This document shows positions 19,030 through 31,528 of a stretch of 64,000 bases of DNA, in pieces (within the stretch, counting starts at the first letter, position 1; each line of letters opens with the position of its first letter). This DNA comes from Gemmatimonadota bacterium. Its GTDB lineage: Bacteria; Gemmatimonadota; Gemmatimonadetes; Gemmatimonadales; Gemmatimonadaceae. Position numbers and translations under genes: made by a program. The notes under the pieces were generated by a model, which saw only the letters and a program-made list of their open reading frames with translations, was not told the DNA's origin and ran no database searches. The stretch covers positions 35,965-99,964 of the forward strand of contig JAJTGR010000059.1 in assembly GCA_021299375.1 (NCBI GenBank), written 5' to 3'.

Positions 19030-20087
19030 ACACCAGTGTGATCCCGGCCGGTCGGCCCATCCGCCTCGCCTTGGTGGGCTGCGGTCGCATCAGCCGCAAT
19101 CACTTCGACGTGATCGCCCGCAACCCCGATCTCCAGCTGGTATCGGTGTGCGACCTCGTGCGCGAGCGGGCGGAGCAGGCCGGCACCGAGTTCGGCGTGC
19201 CGGCGTACACGAGCCTCGAGCAGATGCTCGCCGAGGTGCCGAGCGATGCCGTGGTGGTGGCGACACCGAGCGGGCTGCACCCGCAGCACGGCATTGTGGC
19301 GGCGCGGGCGGGACGGCACGTGATCAGCGAGAAGCCGATGGCCATCTCCCTGGCGGCGGCCGATGCCCTGGTGCAGGCGTGCGACGATCATCGGGTGCAC
19401 CTGTTCGTCGTCAAGCAGAACCGCCTCAACCCGCCGATCGTGCTGCTCAAGCGCGCGATCGACCGCGGGCGCTTCGGCCGCATCTACATGGCCAACTGCA
19501 CGGTGCGCTGGACCCGACCGCAGGAGTATTACGACCAGGCTCCGTGGCGCGGCACCTGGGAGTTTGACGGCGGGGCCTTCATGAATCAGGCGTCGCACTA
19601 CGTCGACCTCATCCAGTGGCTGGTGGGGCCCGTGGAAAGCGTCATGGCCAAGACGGCCACGCTGGCGCGACGGATCGAGGCCGAGGACAGCGGCGTGGCC
19701 GTGCTGAAGTTCCGCTCCGGCGCCATTGGCACCATCGAAGTCACCATGCTCACCTTTCCCCGCAACCTCGAGGGGTCGATCACGATTCTTGGCGAGAAGG
19801 GCAGCGTGAAGATCGGTGGGACGGCGGTGAACAAGGTCGAGCATTGGCAGTTCGCCGATTACGATGACGACGACAAACTCGTCGAACAGGCGGCCACCAG
19901 TCCGCCGAGCGTGTACGGGTTCGGCCATGAGGGGTATTATCGCAACGTCGTAGCGGTGCTGCGCGGGGACGCGCGTCCGGACACGGACGGGCGGGCCGGG
20001 CGCAAGTCGCTCGAACTCATCCTCGGGATCTACGAGTCGGCGAAGACGGGTCGCGACGTCCCGTTGCCGCTGCGCGTGAACATCTGA
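19026..20087 (+). CDS. wbpB: Gfo/Idh/MocA-family UDP-sugar 3-dehydrogenase (WbpB/WlbA type)
   Basis: The product has 353 residues. The Rossmann motif is [20 protein letters not shown], followed by the family lysine motif [13 protein letters not shown] near residue 105. [20 protein letters not shown] and the following [10 protein letters not shown] are characteristic of the WlbA/WbpB group. This enzyme oxidises C3 of UDP-GlcNAcA to the 3-keto sugar, which the aminotransferase next door then aminates. ATG 19026 lies in the overlap with wbpD. Its position between wbpD and wbpE supports the specific call over a general Gfo/Idh oxidoreductase. Confidence 0.85.
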   Translation: MNTSVIPAGRPIRLALVGCGRISRNHFDVIARNPDLQLVSVCDLVRERAEQAGTEFGVPAYTSLEQMLAEVPSDAVVVATPSGLHPQHGIVAARAGRHVISEKPMAISLAAADALVQACDDHRVHLFVVKQNRLNPPIVLLKRAIDRGRFGRIYMANCTVRWTRPQEYYDQAPWRGTWEFDGGAFMNQASHYVDLIQWLVGPVESVMAKTATLARRIEAEDSGVAVLKFRSGAIGTIEVTMLTFPRNLEGSITILGEKGSVKIGGTAVNKVEHWQFADYDDDDKLVEQAATSPPSVYGFGHEGYYRNVVAVLRGDARPDTDGRAGRKSLELILGIYESAKTGRDVPLPLRVNI

Positions 20088-20119
20088 CCGTTTCCCAGAC
20101 TCCTTCTCACCACCAGGCC

Positions 20120-21232
20120 ATGGCCGTACCGCTTCTCGATCTCAAGGCCCAGTACGCGACGATCCGCGATGACGTCGTGGCGGCGCTGATGCATGTTGTC
20201 GATCAGCAGGCGTTCATCCTCGGCGATCCCGTCGGGCAGCTGGAGTGCGCCGTTGCCGGCCTGTCCCAGGTGAAGTACGCTGTCGGGTGTGCGAACGGCA
20301 CCGACGCGATTCTGCTGGCGCTGCGGGCGCTGGGCGTGGGGCGCGAGGATGAGGTGATCACGACTCCCTTCACCTTCTTCGCCACCGGCGGTGCCGTGCA
20401 CAATGTCGGGGCGCGGCCGGTGTTCGTGGACATCGATCCGCGGACCTTCAACATCGATCCCTCGTGCATTCCGCCGGCGCTCGGTGATCGCACACGGGCC
20501 ATCATCGCGGTCGACCTGTTCGGTCAGATGGCACCGATCGAGCAGGTGACGGCAGTGGCCAGGGGGCTTCCCGTGATCGAGGACGCCGCGCAGTCGATTG
20601 GCGCGAGTCGGATGATCGACGGCCGGAAAGTCATGGCGGGCGAGGCCGCGACGATCGGCACCTTCAGCTTCTTCCCGTCGAAGAACCTGGGGGGGTACGG
20701 GGATGGTGGCATGATGGTCACGCAGGACGAGGCGCTGTTCGAGGCGCTCATGAAGCTGCGGACGCACGGCAGCCGCCGGACGTATTTCCACGAGATCGTG
20801 GGCTACAACAGCCGGCTCGACGCGTTGCAGGCGGCCGTGCTGACGGCCAAGCTGCCGCACCTGGAGGGGTGGAGCGCTGCGCGCCGCCGCCATGCGGCGT
20901 ACTACGACGCGGCGTTTGCCGATGTGCCCGAGGTCACGACGCCGTTCATCGATCCGGCCAATACGTCCATCTACAACCAGTACACCATCCGCGTCGGTGC
21001 CCGCGATACGCTCCAGGCTCACCTGAAGGCGCGGGGCATCGGCTCGAACGTCTACTATCCATTGCCGCTGCACCTGCAACCCTGTTTCGCCTACCTTGGC
21101 TACGAGCCGGGGCAGTGCCCGGAGGCGGAGCGTGCGGCGCACGAGGTCCTGTCACTGCCAGTCTATCCGGAATTGACGACGGCCCAGCTGGACGAGGTCG
21201 TGTCGGCGGTGCGCACTTTCTTTGGTCGGTGA
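20120..21232 (+). CDS. wbpE: DegT/DnrJ/EryC1-family aminotransferase (WbpE/WlbC type)
   Basis: The product has 370 residues. VPLLDLKAQYATIRDDV opens the protein, a hallmark of this sugar aminotransferase group. GCANGTDAILLALRALG binds the cofactor phosphate, EDAAQSIGA carries the PLP-binding Asp, and the Schiff-base lysine is in SFFPSKNLGGYGDGG near residue 190. The enzyme uses glutamate to aminate the 3-keto sugar made by WbpB. The gene starts 32 bases after wbpB and ends 8 bases before the dehydrogenase, consistent with one operon. Confidence 0.88.
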   Translation: MAVPLLDLKAQYATIRDDVVAALMHVVDQQAFILGDPVGQLECAVAGLSQVKYAVGCANGTDAILLALRALGVGREDEVITTPFTFFATGGAVHNVGARPVFVDIDPRTFNIDPSCIPPALGDRTRAIIAVDLFGQMAPIEQVTAVARGLPVIEDAAQSIGASRMIDGRKVMAGEAATIGTFSFFPSKNLGGYGDGGMMVTQDEALFEALMKLRTHGSRRTYFHEIVGYNSRLDALQAAVLTAKLPHLEGWSAARRRHAAYYDAAFADVPEVTTPFIDPANTSIYNQYTIRVGARDTLQAHLKARGIGSNVYYPLPLHLQPCFAYLGYEPGQCPEAERAAHEVLSLPVYPELTTAQLDEVVSAVRTFFGR

Positions 21233-21239
21233 GGACGGG

Positions 21240-22598
21240 ATGACGAACACGGGTTCGACAAAGGACGTCCTGCTCGGGCGCATCGCCGATCGCTCGGCGG
21301 TCCTTGGCGTGATCGGTTTGGGGTATGTCGGTCTGCCCCTGGCGCTGGAGTTCGTCCACGCCGGCTTCCGGGTGATCGGGTACGACGTCAGTCAGCGTGT
21401 GGTGGACCTGCTGATGTCCGGACAGTCGCACATCCAGGACATTCCGGGCGAGACGGTACGGCAGGCCGTTGCGACCGGGATGTTCGTGGCCACCACCCGC
21501 GAAGACCAGCTGGTGGAGTGCGATGCGATCTCGATCGCGGTGCCAACGCCGCTCTCCAAGACCCGCGACCCGGACATGGCCTATGTCCTGTCGGCCGCCG
21601 ATACGATTGCGCGGCAGGCGCACCCGGGCCTGTGCGTGGTGCTGGAGAGCACCACCTATCCTGGCACGACGCGGGAGCTGCTGCAGCCGCGCCTCGAGGC
21701 CAAAGGGCTCACGGTGGGAACCGATATCTTCGTCGCGTTCAGCCCGGAGCGGGTCGACCCGGGCAACCCGGTGTACAACACCAAGAACACGCCCAAGGTG
21801 GTCGGGGGGATCACACCGGCCTGCGTGGAAGTGGCCAGTGCCCTGTACACCAGTTGCATCGACACCGTGGTGCCGGTGAGTTCACCCGAGGCGGCCGAGT
21901 TGGTGAAGCTGCTGGAGAACACCTTCCGGGCCGTGAACATCGGGCTGGTGAACGAAATCGCCATTGTTTGCGACAAGCTGGGCGTCGACGTGTGGGAGGT
22001 CATCAACGCGGCGGCGACGAAGCCCTTCGGCTTCATGAAGTTCACGCCCGGGCCTGGTATCGGCGGGCACTGCATTCCGCTCGATCCGCACTACCTCGCC
22101 TGGAAGATGCGGACGCTCAACTACAAGACGCGCTTCATCGACCTGGCCAGCGAGATCAACTCGCATATGCCCGAGTGGGTTGTGCAGAAGGTCGCCGACG
22201 CACTCAACGACGAACGAAAGGCGGTGCGCGGGAGCCGGATCGTGGTGCTGGGCGTGGCGTACAAGCGGGACATCGACGACGTGCGCGAGAGCCCGGCCCT
22301 CGATGTGATCCGCCTGCTCGAGGAGCGCGGTGCGGAGGTGGTGTATCATGATCCGTTCGTGCGCGAGTTTCGCGAAGACGGGCACATGCGGGCGAGTGTC
22401 ACGCTCACCGACGAGCGGCTGACGTGGGCCGACGCGGTCGTGGTCGTCACCGATCATCAGGTCATCGACTACCAGCGCGTCCTCGATCACGCCGCCCTGG
22501 TGGTCGACACCCGGAACGTGATGGCTGGCCGCGCGGCAGGCCGTGCCCGCGTGGTGCCCCTGGCGTCGGGGGCGCGCGCCCTCGGAACGGCCCCGTGA
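21240..22598 (+). CDS. wbpA: UDP-N-acetylglucosamine 6-dehydrogenase (WbpA type)
   Basis: The product has 452 residues and belongs to the UDP-glucose/UDP-mannose dehydrogenase family. The NAD motif VIGLGYVGLPLALEFVHAG lies near residue 30. Catalytic Cys is in GIGGHCIPLDPHYLAWK near residue 277. ESTTYPGTTREL and FSPERVDPGN match the WbpA/WecC branch rather than UDP-glucose dehydrogenase. It oxidises UDP-GlcNAc to UDP-GlcNAcA, the first step of the pathway encoded here. ATG 21240 lies 7 bases after the upstream stop; TTG 21222 is an unlikely alternative. Confidence 0.85.
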   Translation: MTNTGSTKDVLLGRIADRSAVLGVIGLGYVGLPLALEFVHAGFRVIGYDVSQRVVDLLMSGQSHIQDIPGETVRQAVATGMFVATTREDQLVECDAISIAVPTPLSKTRDPDMAYVLSAADTIARQAHPGLCVVLESTTYPGTTRELLQPRLEAKGLTVGTDIFVAFSPERVDPGNPVYNTKNTPKVVGGITPACVEVASALYTSCIDTVVPVSSPEAAELVKLLENTFRAVNIGLVNEIAIVCDKLGVDVWEVINAAATKPFGFMKFTPGPGIGGHCIPLDPHYLAWKMRTLNYKTRFIDLASEINSHMPEWVVQKVADALNDERKAVRGSRIVVLGVAYKRDIDDVRESPALDVIRLLEERGAEVVYHDPFVREFREDGHMRASVTLTDERLTWADAVVVVTDHQVIDYQRVLDHAALVVDTRNVMAGRAAGRARVVPLASGARALGTAP

Positions 22599-22619
22599 AC
22601 CTGTGTCTCTGCGTCCGGG

Positions 22620-22625
22620 TACCAT
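22620..22625 (+). promoter_or_regulatory. Possible -10 box for bamD, leaderless arrangement
   Basis: TACCAT lies seven bases before ATG 22633 and no Shine-Dalgarno sequence is present. A -35 match is poor (GTGAAC at 22595-22600, spacer 19), so this is only suggestive. Confidence 0.25.
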
Positions 22626-22632
22626 TTCCCTT

Positions 22633-23481
22633 ATGACCCATCGACCAAGCCGCGTGGACTTCCGTCTGCTGATGCTGCTGAGTGTGGCCGCGGCGCTGGC
22701 GGGCTGCTCGCGCGGATTCCAGCCCCGCGACTACGCCAATCCGGAAGCGCTGTTCCGCGCGACGCTGCTGGAGTTTCAGAAGCAGAAGTGGGACAACGCC
22801 CAACTCGGCTTCGAACGCCTCACGAGCGACCTGTCCTCGCGTGATCCGCTGCTCGCGCCAGCGTACTTCTACCTGGCCCTCACCCACGAGAAGAAGAAGG
22901 AGTTTCTCCTTGCGGCGCAGGCGTTCGAGCGCGTCACGGATGGGTTCCCTGATGATACGCTCGCGCCCACGGCCATGCTGGGAACGGGCCGCGCCTACCA
23001 GAGCCTCTGGCGCCGCCCCTCCCTCGATCCTGAGAACGGGCAGAAGGCCGCGTCCATCCTGCGGGCACTGCTCTCCTCGTACCCGGAGTCGAAGGACATC
23101 GAGGATGCCAAGCGGCGGATCACCCAGCTCGAGGAGTGGTTTGCCCAGAAGGATTATGACGCGGGCGTTCACTATGTGAAGGTGCGCCGGGCGATCGACC
23201 CGGCCATCATCTACTTCAAGGACGTCGTCACCACCTACCCCACCACGAAGGCGGCCCGCCTGTCGTGGCTGCGCCTGCACGAGCTCTATACCAAGATCCG
23301 CTGGAAGGAGGACGCGGCGGAGACGTGCACGGCGATGTGGAAGGCCTACCCTGGCGATGCCGAAGTCAAGGCCGCGTGTGGGACCGCGCCTGCCGATTCC
23401 ACGGCGACGGCCTCAGCACCACCGCCAGGAGTTCTCACCCCCGTCGCGTATGCGCGACCGGCGCCGCGCGTGGCCCCGTAG
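22633..23481 (+). CDS. bamD: Outer-membrane assembly lipoprotein BamD
   Basis: The product has 282 residues. A lipoprotein signal LLSVAAALAGC places the lipidated Cys at 25. The mature part shows TPR-like repeats of the BamD/YfiO family: NPEALFRATLLEFQKQKWDNA, then FLLAAQAFERVTDGFPDD and the segment LRALLSSYPESKDIEDAKRRI. BamD links BamA to the rest of the beta-barrel assembly machine on the periplasmic face of the outer membrane. A Pro/Ala-rich tail follows residue 260. ATG 22633 is set by the signal peptide. nadD starts 9 bases after its stop. Confidence 0.85.
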   Translation: MTHRPSRVDFRLLMLLSVAAALAGCSRGFQPRDYANPEALFRATLLEFQKQKWDNAQLGFERLTSDLSSRDPLLAPAYFYLALTHEKKKEFLLAAQAFERVTDGFPDDTLAPTAMLGTGRAYQSLWRRPSLDPENGQKAASILRALLSSYPESKDIEDAKRRITQLEEWFAQKDYDAGVHYVKVRRAIDPAIIYFKDVVTTYPTTKAARLSWLRLHELYTKIRWKEDAAETCTAMWKAYPGDAEVKAACGTAPADSTATASAPPPGVLTPVAYARPAPRVAP

Positions 23482-23490
23482 CCCGAACGC

Positions 23491-24120
23491 ATGCGCCTCG
23501 GACTCTTGGGCGGCAGCTTCGATCCGCCGCACGTGGGGCACCTGCTGATGGCGCAGGACGCCCTCGACGTGCTGTCGCTCGACCGGCTCGTGATTGTCCC
23601 GGCAGCGCGACAGCCGCTCAAGTCGGAGGACCAGACGCCCGCCGCGCATCGGTTGGCCATGGTCCAGGCCGGTTTCGCGGGGGTGCCGGGCATCGAGGTC
23701 GACCCCGTGGAAATTGCGCGGGGCGGGTTATCATACATGGTTGACACCGTAGAGGAGATGCAGCGGCGCTGGCCGGGCACCCTCCTCCACCTCCTGATCG
23801 GCGGCGACGTGGTGCCCACGTTGCCGCGCTGGAAGGATGTCGATCGGCTGCTGCGCATGGTTCAGCTTGTCGTGCTGTCCCGTGAGGTCGCCGACGCGTC
23901 CCCCGGTCCCGATGTGGTGGTGCACGGCGGCGTGGTCGCGCAGCGACTGGCCACGCGTCGGGTGGACGTGTCGTCGACCGAAATCAGGGCCCGCGTCCGC
24001 AGCGGCCGCTCCATCAGGGGCTTCGTTCCGGATGCCGTGGCGACGTACATCGCATCCACCGGGTTGTATCGAGAGAAATCCCGGGTGACGGAATCGGCGG
24101 AGTCCCGTTCGGGCGCCTGA
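23491..24120 (+). CDS. nadD: Nicotinate-nucleotide adenylyltransferase
   Basis: The product has 209 residues. LLGGSFDPPHVGHL at residues 4-17 is the nucleotidyltransferase signature, with HVGH contacting ATP. LLIGGDVVPTLPRWKD carries the family (L-x-G-x-D) region, and VSSTEIRARVRSG near 160 is the C-terminal ISSTxIR motif. The enzyme adenylates nicotinate mononucleotide in NAD synthesis. Close spacing to bamD upstream and secA downstream suggests a mixed housekeeping transcript. Confidence 0.93.
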   Translation: MRLGLLGGSFDPPHVGHLLMAQDALDVLSLDRLVIVPAARQPLKSEDQTPAAHRLAMVQAGFAGVPGIEVDPVEIARGGLSYMVDTVEEMQRRWPGTLLHLLIGGDVVPTLPRWKDVDRLLRMVQLVVLSREVADASPGPDVVVHGGVVAQRLATRRVDVSSTEIRARVRSGRSIRGFVPDAVATYIASTGLYREKSRVTESAESRSGA

Positions 24121-24176
24121 TGGCGCCGCGGGGCCGCGGGTCCGGCGCCCTTGCCTATGAGGTCGTCGAGATCCCC

Positions 24177-27494
<3,318 letters not shown>

Positions 27495-27501
27495 ACGGTG
27501 A

Positions 27502-27529
27502 GGCGTTGGCGCGCTGAAACGCCGACGCC
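27502..27529 (+). terminator. Hairpin after secA
   Basis: ggcgttggcg (27502-27511) pairs with cgccgacgcc (27520-27529) with one G-U pair, eight-base loop, 8 bases after the secA stop. No U-tract follows, so termination here is uncertain. Confidence 0.4.
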
Positions 27530-27693
27530 TGACGCGGCGCTGACGCCCGGGATGCATCAACCCCGATCCCTCACGAGCGGGGTCGATGCTCCCGGTGCGG
27601 CAGAGCGGAGCGGTGCAGACGGCGCCGCGCCGGGAGTGGACCCTTTCACGGGCCTCGGCGGTACATTCCGCGGAACCTCTCCGGAGAGCTGGT

Positions 27694-28440
27694 ATGCCCC
27701 CGCGTTTCGCCGCCCTGACGGCGCTCCTCCTGACCGCCTCCCCGCTCGCCTCCAGCGGTGCCCAGCCCCGCGGCGGTGACGGGTACCTCTTTCGGCGCCC
27801 CCAGGCCACCCTCTCCTTCCGGCTCGGCGCGGCGCGTCCCGATGCCTCCAGTGACGTGTTCTCGTTCGTCTCCCGTCAGTTGACGGTCGATCGGGGCGAC
27901 TTTCTGGGCCTCTCGGGCATGGCCGACCTGTCCATCGCCCTGGCGGGGCCCATGGAACTGCAACTGAGTGCCGGGATCAGTGACCGACAGGTCGGCTCCG
28001 AGTATCGCGACTTCATCGACAACGACGACCGGCCCATCGAGCAGCGTACGCAATTCCGGCGCGTGCCGCTGACGGCGGGGCTCAAGTGGAACCTGCGGCC
28101 GGCGGGGCGCACGGTGAGCCGCTACGCGTGGGTCCCGACGCGCCTGGTTCCCTATGTGGCGGCCGGCGGTGGACTCATGCACTATCGGTTCGGACAGTCC
28201 GGTGACTTCGTGGACTTCCGGACCAATGATGTGTTCGGCGAGACCCTTCGGTCGTCGGGCTGGACGGGCACCGTGTACGCCGCGGCGGGCGCCACGTGGA
28301 GCCTGAACCCCACGGTCGGCCTGACCAGTGAACTCCGATATGACCGGGCTCGCGCCACCCTCGGACGTGATTTCGAAGGATTCGACCCGATCGCCCTCTC
28401 CGGTGTCGGGCTGACCGCTGGCCTCCTCTTCCGCTTCTGA
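27694..28440 (+). CDS. Predicted outer-membrane beta-barrel protein
   Basis: The product has 248 residues. It begins with a signal peptide (FAALTALLLTASPLASSGA). Alternating hydrophobic/polar strands follow, for example GPMELQLSAGISDRQVGSEY and VPYVAAGGGLMHYRFGQSGD, and the protein ends in LSGVGLTAGLLFRF. The terminal Phe preceded by alternating hydrophobic residues is the usual barrel-insertion signal recognised by BamA. The layout suggests an eight-stranded OmpA/OmpX-like barrel. ATG 27694 is chosen for the signal peptide and the GGAGAG nine bases upstream. Function cannot be assigned. Confidence 0.7.
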   Translation: MPPRFAALTALLLTASPLASSGAQPRGGDGYLFRRPQATLSFRLGAARPDASSDVFSFVSRQLTVDRGDFLGLSGMADLSIALAGPMELQLSAGISDRQVGSEYRDFIDNDDRPIEQRTQFRRVPLTAGLKWNLRPAGRTVSRYAWVPTRLVPYVAAGGGLMHYRFGQSGDFVDFRTNDVFGETLRSSGWTGTVYAAAGATWSLNPTVGLTSELRYDRARATLGRDFEGFDPIALSGVGLTAGLLFRF

Positions 28441-28450
28441 GGGTCGCCCG

Positions 28451-29791
28451 ATGACCAAGGACCATTTGATCGCACGCCTCATGCCTCGCCCCCTGCGCCG
28501 TGGGTTTGTGGCGGGCGGTGCCGCCGTGCTTGCCGCCACTGCCCCATTGGCCGCGCAGGACTCTGGGGGGATCGACTCTCGTTTTCAGCCCTGGGTAGGG
28601 TGTTGGAAGATGGTCGGCACGTCGCAGTCGATCGTCGACGGTGGTCAGTCCACCGTGCCGAACCGTGCCTGCGTCCTCCCTTCCACGACCGTCGCCGGCA
28701 GCGTCGATGTGGTGCTCCTGTCTGGGGCACGCGAGCTGTCGCGATCGGCGCTGCCACTCCCCGGGCGTACGGCCGACAAGCGCGTCGATGAGTGCAGCGG
28801 TACCGAACGTGCCGAATGGGTCGCTGACGACACGCGCCTCATTCTCCGGGCCGACCTGGGCTGCGATCGCGGCATCCGCCGCGTCGAGACCGGACTGATG
28901 TCCATTAGCCCCACGGGCGAATGGCTGCAGCTGCAGACACTCGAGGTGGGAAAGCACGTGGCCACCACGGTGGCGCGGCTTCGGTACGAGGGTGACAGCG
29001 CGGCCCCCGGTGATCTCGGGCGCCAGCGCTCCAATCCGTCGCAGCGCATGGCCGTCGGCGCCCCGTTGTCGTTGCGGCAGGTGGTCGAGGTCTCGACTCG
29101 GGTGCCGGCCGGCCTTGCCGAAGCCTGGCTTGCGGAATCGGGGCTACGTTTCGACCTCAATGGCAGGGTGCTGGTCGCGCTCGCCGATGCCGGGACGCCG
29201 CCAAGTGTCATCGATATGATGGTGGCCATGGCCAATCCCACGGTGTTTTCGTTGCGCCCGAGCGACTCGATGGGCCAGCAGGCGGGCCAGCCGGGTCTCC
29301 TGATCGACGATGTGTCGCGCAGCGTGGCGAGCAGCCGCCGCGCGCGCTGCGGGGATTTCGACGACTTCTGCTATGGTCCAGGCGGCATGGGGGCGTGGGG
29401 CTTTGGCTGGCAGTACGGGATGACGCCGTGGGGCGCGTTCGATCCGTGGGGACTCCGCTACGGGTTCTCGCCCTATGGACCGCTGGGCCTCAACAACGGG
29501 TTCGGTTTCGGCTGGGGGCCGGGCGTCTACTGGGGCAACCGCCCCATCGTCATTGTGAATCGTCCGCCGGTCGATGGGTCGAGTGGGGGCAGTGGTGTCC
29601 CGATTCCGCGTGGGCGGGCCGTGAACGGAGGCGGCTACACGCGCAGCATTGACTCCGGACCGCGGTCGACGATGTCGCCTTCCGGTGCCAGCGGTGGCTC
29701 CATGGGCAGTGGCGCGTCGGGGGGCAGCAGTGGCGAGTCGGGGGGCAGCAGTGGGCGGACCGCAAAGCCGAGGCCGCCAGGCGGCCCCTGA
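28451..29791 (+). CDS. Exported protein with Gly/Trp/Phe/Pro-rich region, unknown function
   Basis: The product has 446 residues. The N-terminus has LRRGFVAGGAAVLAATAPLAAQ, a signal peptide with a twin arginine that could use the Tat route. Residues 35-250 look globular with several Cys (VGCWKM, NRACVL, DECSG, DLGCDRG). Residues around 300-370 are strikingly rich in Gly, Trp, Phe, Tyr and Pro (PGGMGAWGFGWQYG, PWGLRYGFSPYGPLG). The end is a Gly/Ser low-complexity tail. It begins 10 bases after the barrel gene, so the two may act together at the cell surface. No family was recognised. Confidence 0.65.
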   Translation: MTKDHLIARLMPRPLRRGFVAGGAAVLAATAPLAAQDSGGIDSRFQPWVGCWKMVGTSQSIVDGGQSTVPNRACVLPSTTVAGSVDVVLLSGARELSRSALPLPGRTADKRVDECSGTERAEWVADDTRLILRADLGCDRGIRRVETGLMSISPTGEWLQLQTLEVGKHVATTVARLRYEGDSAAPGDLGRQRSNPSQRMAVGAPLSLRQVVEVSTRVPAGLAEAWLAESGLRFDLNGRVLVALADAGTPPSVIDMMVAMANPTVFSLRPSDSMGQQAGQPGLLIDDVSRSVASSRRARCGDFDDFCYGPGGMGAWGFGWQYGMTPWGAFDPWGLRYGFSPYGPLGLNNGFGFGWGPGVYWGNRPIVIVNRPPVDGSSGGSGVPIPRGRAVNGGGYTRSIDSGPRSTMSPSGASGGSMGSGASGGSSGESGGSSGRTAKPRPPGGP

Positions 29792-29877
29792 CTCGGTGGT
29801 CCGGTGCACGCGGTGGCGCCGGATGGGCGACCAGGAAGAGACGTGGGCGGGGGGAGCGGCAGGGGAGCCGCGTCGTG

Positions 29878-31386
29878 TCACCGCCCCGCGTTCGCGACCT
29901 CCCGGCCGATGGCCACCACGGCGTCCACCAGCGCCTCGATGTCCTCATCGGTCGTCCGATGATTCACGTGGGCCACCCGCAGCGCGAAGCGGCCCGCGAG
30001 CCGCGTACTCGACGGGATGGCGACGCCGCGCTCCTGCAGGCGCAGCAGCACCTCGGTGTTGAGGGCTTCGAGTGCCGGTTCGTCGCCTCCGCCGGTGGCG
30101 GGCCGGTACCGGAAGCACACGATATTCAGCGGGGCGGGAGCGAGGCGTTCGAGCTCGGTATGCGAGTCGACCATGCGCACGAGGTACTGCACCTGATCGA
30201 CGTTCTGGCGGATGATGGCCCCCAACTTCTCCACGCCGTCCGCCTGCAGCTGCATCCACACCTTGAGCGCCTTGAACCCGCGGGTGAGGTCAAGGCCGCG
30301 GTCGTTGAACGGCTGACCGCCGGCGCTCACGCCACGGTCGAAGGCCCCGAGGTAGGCGGCCGTCTGCGAGAAGGCCGCCACGTGCACCGCCGGATCGCGC
30401 ACGAGGACGCAGGCGCACTCGAACGGCATCGAGCCCCATTTGTGGAGGTCGAACGCCACGGAGTCTGCGCGCTCCATGCCCTTGACCCGGTCGCGGAGCG
30501 ACGGCACGAGGGCGACAAGCGCGCCGAAGGCCCCATCGACGTGGAACCACAACGACTCGCGGGCGCACAAGTCGGCGATGGCGTCCAGATCATCTGTGGC
30601 GCCGGTGTTCACGGTGCCCGCCGTGCCGATCACGCAGAACGGGGTAAGGCCAGCGGCGCGGTCGTCGGCGATCATCTGCGCCAATGCCTCCAGCTGCATG
30701 GTGTAGTCCGTGTGCACCGGCACACGGCGCCAGGCCCGATCCCCCAGCCCTAGCCACTCGGCCGCTTTTCGGGCCCAGCCGTGAGTTTCCGTCGAGCCGT
30801 AGAAGACCAAGGGGGCCGGCGATGGCGCATCGGGCCAGGCCTGGACGCCATCCTGCCGGGCGTTTCTTCCCAGCGCGCGGGCCTGCGTGATGCGGGCACA
30901 GGCGACGCCGTGCACGTTGGCCATCGTCCCGCCGGTCACGAACAGGCCGCTCGCGCCGGGCATCCCCATCCACTCCGCGAACCAGCCGACGACCTGCCGC
31001 TCCACCTGCGCCGGCGCTTGGTTGAAACCAGCGAGGTGCGGATTCATGCCCGCGGCCAGCATGTCCGAGAGCATCGCCAGCGGGGTCCCGTTTCCCTGGA
31101 CCCACCCGAAGAACCGCGGATGCCAATTGCCATTGCCGTACGGCAGCACATGCGTCCGGAAGCGCTCGTAGGCCGCGTCGGCACCGACGCCGTGCACCGG
31201 CCCGGGGGCATCGAACAGCTGCCGTTTGGTACCCGGCAGCGGGCGCCACACGGGCGTGTACGGCAGCGCTCGCTGGGCATCGAGCAGGTCATCCAGCATG
31301 CGATGCCCCAGTTCACGGAGGGCCGCCCAGTCGGCCTCGGTAACGGGATCGAAGGTCAGGCGGTCGGCGGTTTGCGCGGGCGTCAT
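29878..31386 (-). CDS. PLP-dependent decarboxylase (aromatic-L-amino-acid decarboxylase family)
   Basis: The product has 502 residues and belongs to pyridoxal-dependent decarboxylase group II. The Schiff-base lysine is in FDLHKWGSMPFECA; upstream are GWVQGNGTPLAMLSDMLAAG, FVTGGTMANVHG with the phosphate-binding residues, and VIGTAGTVNTGATDDLDAI. LWFHVDGAFGALVAL carries the Asp that contacts the pyridine nitrogen. Members decarboxylate aromatic amino acids, glutamate or related substrates; which one cannot be told. Start ATG at 31386 is preferred to an upstream in-frame start at 31527 because a -10-like TATCTT sits 7 bases before it. It faces the upstream exported-protein gene tail-to-tail. 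Confidence 0.88.
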   Translation of the reverse strand: MTPAQTADRLTFDPVTEADWAALRELGHRMLDDLLDAQRALPYTPVWRPLPGTKRQLFDAPGPVHGVGADAAYERFRTHVLPYGNGNWHPRFFGWVQGNGTPLAMLSDMLAAGMNPHLAGFNQAPAQVERQVVGWFAEWMGMPGASGLFVTGGTMANVHGVACARITQARALGRNARQDGVQAWPDAPSPAPLVFYGSTETHGWARKAAEWLGLGDRAWRRVPVHTDYTMQLEALAQMIADDRAAGLTPFCVIGTAGTVNTGATDDLDAIADLCARESLWFHVDGAFGALVALVPSLRDRVKGMERADSVAFDLHKWGSMPFECACVLVRDPAVHVAAFSQTAAYLGAFDRGVSAGGQPFNDRGLDLTRGFKALKVWMQLQADGVEKLGAIIRQNVDQVQYLVRMVDSHTELERLAPAPLNIVCFRYRPATGGGDEPALEALNTEVLLRLQERGVAIPSSTRLAGRFALRVAHVNHRTTDEDIEALVDAVVAIGREVANAGR

Positions 31387-31393
31387 GCGCGGA

Positions 31394-31399
31394 AAGATA
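31394..31399 (-). promoter_or_regulatory. -10 box for the PLP decarboxylase gene, predicted leaderless
   Basis: TATCTT on the - strand ends seven bases before the start codon at 31386. The -35 region is poor. The short distance fits the leaderless pattern seen at three other genes here. Confidence 0.3.
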
Positions 31400-31528
31400 C
31401 CGCCCGATCGTTCCCGTCCGTCCGAATGCGCCTGCCGGCAACACGGCGGTACCGTTGGATCCGCGGACGAGGCGCATCGTGCAGGCTTCCGGTTTCGCCT
31501 ACCCACGAACCTCTCCAGGAGCGACACG

